Part shown: piece after piece, positions 1 to 4,043 of the stretch | Layout of the letters: each line of letters begins with the position of its first letter | How positions within the stretch are numbered: the stretch's first letter is position 1 | Source of the DNA: Halothiobacillus neapolitanus | GTDB lineage: Bacteria > Pseudomonadota > Gammaproteobacteria > Halothiobacillales > Halothiobacillaceae | Reading direction: 5' to 3' | DNA: 5,778 bases | Assembly: GCA_020722165.1 (NCBI GenBank) | Contig: DYLI01000110.1 | Coordinates: 1-5,778, forward strand | Made by a program: the position numbers and the translations under genes | Notes under the pieces: generated by a model | The model's database searches: none | Told to the model about the DNA's origin: nothing | Seen by the model: only the letters and a program-made list of their open reading frames with translations

Positions 1-6
1 AGACAC

Positions 7-30
7 AAAAAACCCCGCCGTAGCGGGGTT
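7..30 (-). terminator. Rho-independent terminator of fbp
   Basis: Bases 11-18 (AACCCCGC) pair perfectly with 23-30 (GCGGGGTT) around a four-base loop, giving an 8-bp GC-rich stem. Read on the minus strand, the stem runs into a tract of six T (complement of A7-A12). It begins 23 nt after the fbp stop codon, the usual place for an intrinsic terminator. The plus strand lacks a T tract after the stem, so it acts mainly on fbp transcripts. Confidence 0.9.
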
Positions 31-53
31 GGTCATTTCAGCACAGGCTTAAA

Positions 54-1058
54 TTAAGCCTTGTGGTAATCCATAATCTTTTGCACTTCGTTCTTCGAGC
101 CGAGGATGACTGGCACGCGCTGGTGCAGTTTGGCGGGCTTGATGTCCAAAATGCGCTCGGTGCCGGTAATCGCCATGCCGCCCGCTTGCTCAACGATCAT
201 GGACATAGGGTTGGCTTCGTACATCAGGCGCAGCTTGCCGCCTTGGGCGCGGATTTTGCTGTCGATGGGATACATGAAGATACCACCACGGCACAGAATG
301 CGATGCACGTCAGCCACCATGGAGGCAATCCAGCGCATGTTGTAGCGCTTGCCCAGTGGGCCGGTTTCGCCTGCGATGCAGTCGGCGACGTACTTTTGTA
401 CCGGCGCATCCCAGAAACGCTGGTTGGACATATTGATGGCAAATTCAGCCGTGTCGACTGGAATCTGTACGTGTTCCTTGGTCAGCATGAACTCGCCGAC
501 GTTTTTATCGAGGGTGAACATATTCACGCCCTGACCGGTGGTGAGCACCATCATGGTGGACGGGCCGTAGATGCAGTAGCCAGCACAAACTTGCTCGGTG
601 CCAGGCAACATGAAGTCAGATTCTTGCGGGTCAATTACGCCTTCGGGTGCGCGCAACACGGAGAAAATAGTACCCACGCTCACGTTCACGTCGATATTCG
701 ATGAGCCATCCAGCGGATCGTACACACACAAATACTTGCCGCGCAGAGCATTCGCGGGCAGGTGATAAACTTCGTCCATCTCCTCAGAGGCCAAGCCCGC
801 CACCTGACCACCGTGCATCAAGGCGTTAGTGAAAACATCGTTGGTAATAATATCCAGCTTCTTCTGGGTTTCGCCCTGGATATTTTCGCTTTCTGCGCTG
901 CCCAAAACGCCGATCAAATCACCCTTGTCCACATAGTTTGAAATCACTTTGCAGGCACTTAAAATGTCGTGCATCAGTAAGGTGAACTCGCCGCTTGCAC
1001 CCGCATGAGTACGCTGGTTTTCAATCAAAAAATGGGTCAGGCTGGTGCCAATCTGCAT
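54..1058 (-). CDS. fbp: Fructose-1,6-bisphosphatase class I
   Basis: A complete 334-aa cytoplasmic enzyme that hydrolyses fructose-1,6-bisphosphate to fructose-6-phosphate and phosphate, used in gluconeogenesis and, in autotrophs, the Calvin cycle. The class I signature is clear: the acidic metal site SEE at 91-93, the DPLDGSSN metal-binding motif at 114-121, NMSNQRFW at 209-216, the substrate-binding stretch YNMRWIASMVADVHR at 239-253, and the C-terminal KLRLMYEANPM at 275-285 with metal ligand Glu281. The length matches the family. The ATG at 1058 is chosen because MQIGTSL is the usual kind of N-terminus and a GAGAGGA ribosome binding site (complement of 1066-1072) lies 7 nt upstream. The frame stays open to 1145, but that part covers the promoter. 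The gene has its own promoter and terminator, so it is monocistronic. It is divergent from pfp, which encodes the opposing activity. No key residue is missing. Confidence 0.97.
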   Translation of the reverse strand: MQIGTSLTHFLIENQRTHAGASGEFTLLMHDILSACKVISNYVDKGDLIGVLGSAESENIQGETQKKLDIITNDVFTNALMHGGQVAGLASEEMDEVYHLPANALRGKYLCVYDPLDGSSNIDVNVSVGTIFSVLRAPEGVIDPQESDFMLPGTEQVCAGYCIYGPSTMMVLTTGQGVNMFTLDKNVGEFMLTKEHVQIPVDTAEFAINMSNQRFWDAPVQKYVADCIAGETGPLGKRYNMRWIASMVADVHRILCRGGIFMYPIDSKIRAQGGKLRLMYEANPMSMIVEQAGGMAITGTERILDIKPAKLHQRVPVILGSKNEVQKIMDYHKA

Positions 1059-1094
1059 GGTAGAGTCCTCTCTATAGTTAAAACGCAATCGTTT

Positions 1095-1106
1095 AGTCAT
1101 GTGACT
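1095..1106. promoter_or_regulatory. Short palindrome near fbp transcription start
   Basis: AGTCA (1095-1099) and TGACT (1102-1106) form a perfect inverted repeat around a two-base centre. It covers the start point predicted from the fbp promoter (about 1105). It is a possible operator, but arms this short also occur by chance, and no matching regulator is known to me. Confidence 0.25.
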
Positions 1107-1111
1107 TTGGC

Positions 1112-1140
1112 ATGATAGACCCGCAGTCGCAATGCGACAA
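1112..1140 (-). promoter_or_regulatory. Putative sigma70 promoter of fbp
   Basis: Read on the minus strand, a -35-like TTGTCG (complement of 1135-1140, 4/6 to consensus) is followed after 17 bp by a -10 TATCAT (complement of 1112-1117, 5/6). This would start transcription near 1105 and give a leader of about 45 nt before the fbp ATG at 1058. The optimal spacing and position support it. It is a prediction from sequence only. Confidence 0.55.
1126..1138. promoter_or_regulatory. Inverted repeat overlapping the fbp -35 region
   Basis: GTCGC (1126-1130) and GCGAC (1134-1138) form a perfect inverted repeat around AAT. It covers part of the putative fbp -35 element and spacer, where a bound protein could block RNA polymerase. 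The regulator is unknown. The short arms keep confidence low. Confidence 0.3.
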
Positions 1141-1215
1141 TTCAATCACACAGCCAGCAGCCTGTCAGACTTGAGGCGATCTGGCCGCAAAAGCCGCAGA
1201 CCAGCTCATATTTCA

Positions 1216-1262
1216 CCGATTTCTTAGCCAATAGTCCCTGCTATTGCCGAAAAAAATCGGCA
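1216..1262 (+). repeat. Nested and alternative inverted repeats upstream of pfp
   Basis: Three perfect pairings lie together. CCGATTT (1216-1222) pairs with AAATCGG (1254-1260). Inside it, CAATAG (1229-1234) pairs with CTATTG (1241-1246). A competing hairpin pairs TGCCGA (1245-1250) with TCGGCA (1257-1262) around an A6 loop. The first two can form together, while the third excludes the first. If the pfp transcript starts upstream of 1216 this would be a folded leader, otherwise operator DNA. It does not match a riboswitch I recognise and has no T tract after a stem to act as a terminator. Confidence 0.35.
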
Positions 1263-1326
1263 TTGCTGTCCTCGGTCGGCGACTTTTTCGCTTTTGCCGC
1301 TCAAGTCCGACATGCTGCTAAACAAT

Positions 1327-1330
1327 GAGG
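1327..1330 (+). promoter_or_regulatory. Ribosome binding site deciding the pfp start
   Basis: GAGG at 1327-1330 lies 8 nt before TTG 1339 and 11 nt before the alternative GTG 1342. An in-frame TAA at 1333-1335 rules out any earlier start, so translation must begin at one of these two non-ATG codons. The spacing favours TTG. Confidence 0.6.
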
Positions 1331-1338
1331 TTTAAGAC

Positions 1339-2586
1339 TTGGTGCACAACATTCTCTATGCTCAATCCGGCGGCGTGACCGCAGTCATCAACGCCAGTGC
1401 CTGCGGTGTGATTGAAACGGCGCGCCGCTTTCCACAAAAATTTGGCAAGGTGTTTGCGGCGCAGGAAGGCATTCTTGGTGTGTTGCGCGAACAATTGTAC
1501 GACCTATCCGTTGAAGACCCGGCGCAGATTGCCATGCTGCGCCACACGCCGGGCGGTGCATTTGGTTCGTGCCGCATGGATATTGGCTCGCCAGACACGC
1601 ATCCCGAACAATACGCCCGCCTTGTTGATGTTTTCAAAGCCCACGACATTGGCACATTTTTCTACAACGGTGGCGGCGGCTCGATGCTCACGGCGGCCAA
1701 GGTGGCGCGTTTTGCGCGTGCGCATGGCTTGGATCTGACGGTGATTGGCGTACCGAAAACCATCGACAACGACTTATCTCTGACCGATACCAGCCCCGGC
1801 TTCGGCTCGGTCGCAAAATACATTGCGACCAGCGTACGTGAAGTTTCACTGGATTTGGCGGCCATGTGCGGCACGTCCACCAAAGTCTTTATTCTCGAAG
1901 TCATGGGTCGTCATGCGGGCTGGTTGGCCGCTGCGGCGGGCTTGGCCTTTGAAGGCGACGATACGCCTTTGTTGATTTTAATGGCCGAAATTGAATTTGA
2001 GCCGCAACGCTTCCTTGCCGCCCTGCATGACAAGGTGGCTCAACATGGCTGGTGCGTTGTGGTTGCCGCCGAAGGGCTGATGTGCAACGGTCAGTTCTGC
2101 ACTCTAGCGGCAGAAAGCGAGATTTTCGGCCACGAGCAACTCGGCGGGCTTGCGCCCTTGCTTGCCAAGCTCACGCGCGATGCGGGCTACAAAACTCACT
2201 GGGCAGTATCCGATTATTTCCAGCGCTCGGCGCGGCATTTATCCTCGCGCGTCGATGTCGAACAAGCCTACGCTTGCGGTGCAGCGGCGGTAAGCCTTGC
2301 GGCCAAGGGCAAAACCGATGTCATGGTTGCCATTCGCCGTACCTCCGATGTGCCGTACCTGTGGACTCTGGACGCAGTGCATCTCGATCAAGTGGCCGAC
2401 ATTGAATTGCCCGTACCGGCGGAATATATCCGCGCCGACGGTTTCGGCATTACCCAGGCAGCGCGGCATTACATGCTGCCGCTGATCCAGGGTGAAGACT
2501 CGCCACCTTTCCGCGATGGCCTGCCGGTATTTGCCAAACTCAAGCTGCAATACACCCCCGCCAAGCTGCCGCCGTTCGAGGTTTAA
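1339..2586 (+). CDS. pfp: Phosphofructokinase, pyrophosphate-dependent family, with atypical donor site
   Basis: A complete 415-aa cytoplasmic enzyme of the phosphofructokinase family, phosphorylating fructose-6-phosphate to fructose-1,6-bisphosphate. PPi-dependent members do this reversibly. Visible motifs are the N-terminal donor loop QSGGVTAVINAS (9-20), TPGGAFGSCR (70-79), NGGGGSM (110-116), GVPKTIDNDL (137-146) with the catalytic base Asp143, and MGRHAGW (189-195). Lys140 is the residue typical of PPi enzymes; ATP enzymes such as E. coli PfkA have glycine (position 124). Residue 114, which aligns with E. coli position 104 and is usually Asp in PPi enzymes, is Gly here (codon GGC), as in ATP enzymes. 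The phosphoryl donor is therefore inferred from overall family resemblance, not from a full signature. Translation starts at TTG 1339 or, less likely, GTG 1342. The gene is divergent from fbp and probably co-transcribed with tal 94 nt downstream. Some family members also use sedoheptulose-7-phosphate. Confidence 0.88.
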   Translation: MVHNILYAQSGGVTAVINASACGVIETARRFPQKFGKVFAAQEGILGVLREQLYDLSVEDPAQIAMLRHTPGGAFGSCRMDIGSPDTHPEQYARLVDVFKAHDIGTFFYNGGGGSMLTAAKVARFARAHGLDLTVIGVPKTIDNDLSLTDTSPGFGSVAKYIATSVREVSLDLAAMCGTSTKVFILEVMGRHAGWLAAAAGLAFEGDDTPLLILMAEIEFEPQRFLAALHDKVAQHGWCVVVAAEGLMCNGQFCTLAAESEIFGHEQLGGLAPLLAKLTRDAGYKTHWAVSDYFQRSARHLSSRVDVEQAYACGAAAVSLAAKGKTDVMVAIRRTSDVPYLWTLDAVHLDQVADIELPVPAEYIRADGFGITQAARHYMLPLIQGEDSPPFRDGLPVFAKLKLQYTPAKLPPFEV

Positions 2587-2680
2587 TCAAGCGTCCATCA
2601 ATAATATGAATAGGCACGATTCTCCGAGATGAACTAATCTTCAAATAGAGTCCCAACCCCTGCGCACCAAGGAGTTTGTT

Positions 2681-3790
2681 ATGAACGATTTATCGACTTA
2701 CACCTCCAAAACCGGTCAAAGCCTCTGGCTGGATAATCTTTCGCGTGCTCAGGTGCTCGAAGGCAAGCTGAAGCACGCCATCGACCACTTAGGCATACGC
2801 GGCGTGACCTCAAACCCGTCGATTCTGGACAAGGCGCTGCGCGAATCACCGGCGTATTACCATGCTGACCTGCGCAACCTGCGTTTGGATTACACCGATC
2901 TTGAGACAATTTACGAACATTTAATTGTGCGTGATGTGCAAATGGCCTGCGATCTGCTTGCCCCCCTGTGGGAAGAAAGTCAGGGCATGGACGGTTACGT
3001 CAGTTGGGAGGTATCCCCTGCTCTGGCGCATGATGCCAATGCGACCCTGGCGGCAGCGGCACGTTTGCGCTTACTCGCCGGGCGCGACAATTTGATGATT
3101 AAAGTCCCCGCCACTCCAGCGGGGGTGCATGCCTTTGAGGAGCTGACCGCGCGCGGTTACAAGGTCAACGTCACGCTGGTTTTCGGGCTGGAACAATTAC
3201 GCGCCGTGTTCGAAGCGCATGTGCGCGGTTTGCGCCGTTGGATGGCAAGTAGCCATGACCCGCTGGCCGTGCGCAGTGTGGCCAGCGTATTTTTAAGCCG
3301 CGTGGATACGCTGGTGGACAATGAACTCGACGCTTTGGCCGCCGCCCATGGTGCCGACAAGAGCGCCATCATGGCCTTGCGCGGTAAGGCTGCGCTCGCG
3401 CTCGCGGCGCAGGCCTATGCGCTGTACCAGTCGATTTACCACGGCGAGGGTTTTGCCGACTTGATCGAACTTGGTGCTCGCCCGCAAAATGTGCTGTGGG
3501 CCAGCACTGCAGCCAAAAATCCGGCCTACAGCGATCTGATTTATGTCGAAGACGTCATGCTGCCCGAAACGGTCAACACGCTACCGAATGCAACGCTGGC
3601 AGCCCTTGCCGACCATGCCGAGATTAAGCCACGCCGCGCTCCCTCCTTGGACGCGGCGCAAGCGCATTACGCTGTGCTTGCCACCTTGGGTATCGACATG
3701 GACGGTGCCGTAGCCAAAAGCCTGCAAAGCGATGGCTTGAGCCTGTTCCAGCAAGGTTTCGACGCGCTGCTCAAACAGGTTAATAGCTAG
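2681..3790 (+). CDS. tal: Transaldolase, type 2
   Basis: A complete 369-aa cytoplasmic enzyme that moves a dihydroxyacetone unit between sedoheptulose-7-phosphate plus glyceraldehyde-3-phosphate and erythrose-4-phosphate plus fructose-6-phosphate. The TIM-barrel aldolase motifs are present: WLDNLSR with Asp18, GVTSNPSI (41-48) with Asn45, WEV with Glu110, and MIKVPATPAG (139-148) with Lys141 as Schiff-base lysine. NVTLVFG (163-169) and SVFLSRVD (202-209; Ser202, Phe204 and Arg207 being the likely phosphate-site residues) follow. A late WASTAAKNPAYSD and LPETVNTLP segment, together with a length over 350 aa, marks the longer type-2 subfamily rather than the roughly 317-aa E. coli TalB type. 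The start is supported by AAGGAG at 2669-2674, 6 nt before the ATG. No terminator separates it from pfp, and a strong one follows it, so tal is likely the last gene of a pfp-tal operon. Confidence 0.96.
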   Translation: MNDLSTYTSKTGQSLWLDNLSRAQVLEGKLKHAIDHLGIRGVTSNPSILDKALRESPAYYHADLRNLRLDYTDLETIYEHLIVRDVQMACDLLAPLWEESQGMDGYVSWEVSPALAHDANATLAAAARLRLLAGRDNLMIKVPATPAGVHAFEELTARGYKVNVTLVFGLEQLRAVFEAHVRGLRRWMASSHDPLAVRSVASVFLSRVDTLVDNELDALAAAHGADKSAIMALRGKAALALAAQAYALYQSIYHGEGFADLIELGARPQNVLWASTAAKNPAYSDLIYVEDVMLPETVNTLPNATLAALADHAEIKPRRAPSLDAAQAHYAVLATLGIDMDGAVAKSLQSDGLSLFQQGFDALLKQVNS

Positions 3791-3812
3791 GCAAGTTAGT
3801 CAATAGGACTTC

Positions 3813-3827
3813 GCAAAGACGCTTTGC
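3813..3827 (+). repeat. Small perfect hairpin after tal
   Basis: GCAAAG (3813-3818) and CTTTGC (3822-3827) form a perfect 6-bp stem with a 3-nt loop, 23 nt after the tal stop. There is no T tract, so it is not itself a terminator. It may stabilise the 3' end of the transcript together with the terminator just downstream. Confidence 0.4.
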
Positions 3828-3846
3828 ACAAAGGAAATCTTCACTC

Positions 3847-3881
3847 AAAGGCCGCCGGGGCTTGGCTTCGGTGGCTTTTTT
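3847..3881 (+). terminator. Rho-independent terminator of the pfp-tal unit
   Basis: The RNA can fold AAAG(G)CCG (3847-3854) against TGGCTTT (3872-3878) and CCGGGG (3855-3860) against CTTCGG (3866-3871), around a CTTGG loop. This makes a long stem with one bulged G and a few G-U pairs. It is followed directly by six T (3876-3881), partly shared with the stem. It lies 57 nt after the tal stop and insulates nrdA from the upstream operon. Confidence 0.8.
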
Positions 3882-3931
3882 ATTGGCTTTTCAGCCCTTC
3901 AGGGCAAATCAAGCACAGCGCATTACACAGT

Positions 3932-3940
3932 TTATCCACA
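3932..3940 (+). promoter_or_regulatory. Consensus DnaA box upstream of nrdA
   Basis: TTATCCACA matches the high-affinity DnaA box exactly (TTWTNCACA). It lies about 80-90 bp upstream of the predicted nrdA transcription start. A poorer match, CATTACACA (3921-3929, 7/9), precedes it by 11 bp on the same strand. In E. coli, DnaA boxes upstream of nrdAB contribute to its regulation, so a similar role is inferred here. A single 9-mer can occur by chance; the context raises its credibility. Confidence 0.55.
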
Positions 3941-3970
3941 GCTTGCTCTATGTATTACAAACACAACAAC

Positions 3971-3986
3971 ACACAGCATGTAGTGC
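3971..3986 (+). promoter_or_regulatory. NrdR box 1 (distal)
   Basis: ACACAGCATGTAGTGC matches the NrdR palindrome consensus acaCwAtATaTwGtgt at 12 of 16 positions, keeping the outer acaC and Gtg blocks. It lies immediately upstream of the -35 element of the nrdA promoter. It is 32 bp (about three helical turns) from box 2, the paired arrangement expected for NrdR, which represses ribonucleotide reductase genes when dATP is high. Confidence 0.7.
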
Positions 3987-4014
3987 TTGACGGCAATTAA
4001 GTACACTATATGAT
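3987..4014 (+). promoter_or_regulatory. Putative sigma70 promoter of nrdA
   Basis: TTGACG (3987-3992, 5/6 to the -35 consensus) and TATGAT (4009-4014, 5/6 to the -10 consensus) are separated by 16 bp. Transcription would start near 4021, leaving a leader of about 23 nt with the ribosome binding site. The -10 lies inside NrdR box 2 and the -35 abuts box 1, a layout that fits repression by steric block. Confidence 0.7.
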
Positions 4015-4018
4015 GTGC
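4003..4018 (+). promoter_or_regulatory. NrdR box 2 (proximal), over the -10
   Basis: ACACTATATGATGTGC matches the NrdR consensus acaCwAtATaTwGtgt at 13 of 16 positions. It contains the complete -10 hexamer of the nrdA promoter. Sixteen bases separate it from box 1, so both boxes lie on the same face of the helix. Confidence 0.78.
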
Positions 4019-4043
4019 TTTACCGACCCCTGGAGACGATGCG

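Noticed and set aside
63..704. 213-codon open frame on the plus strand opposite fbp
   Set aside because: It is antisense to a clear fbp, rich in His/Ala/Val as expected of a shadow frame, and has no recognisable domain.
1059..1145. 29-residue upstream extension of the fbp reading frame
   Set aside because: It lacks family similarity, covers the likely promoter, and the internal ATG at 1058 has a good ribosome binding site and the conserved N-terminus.
2587..2680. Possible separate promoter or terminator between pfp and tal
   Set aside because: AATAAT at 2600-2605 looks like a -10, but no -35 lies at proper spacing, and no GC-rich hairpin with a T tract is present.
3894..3905. GCCC-TTCA-GGGC hairpin as a second terminator
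   Set aside because: The stem has only 4 bp and no T tract follows on either strand.
3932..3940. Replication origin suggested by the DnaA box
   Set aside because: Only one strong box is present, with no box cluster, no clear AT-rich unwinding element and no dnaA/dnaN neighbours. A promoter role before nrdA fits better.
3791..4043. Small gene between tal and nrdA
   Set aside because: No open frame with a ribosome binding site stands out. The stretch is accounted for by the tal terminator and nrdA control sites.
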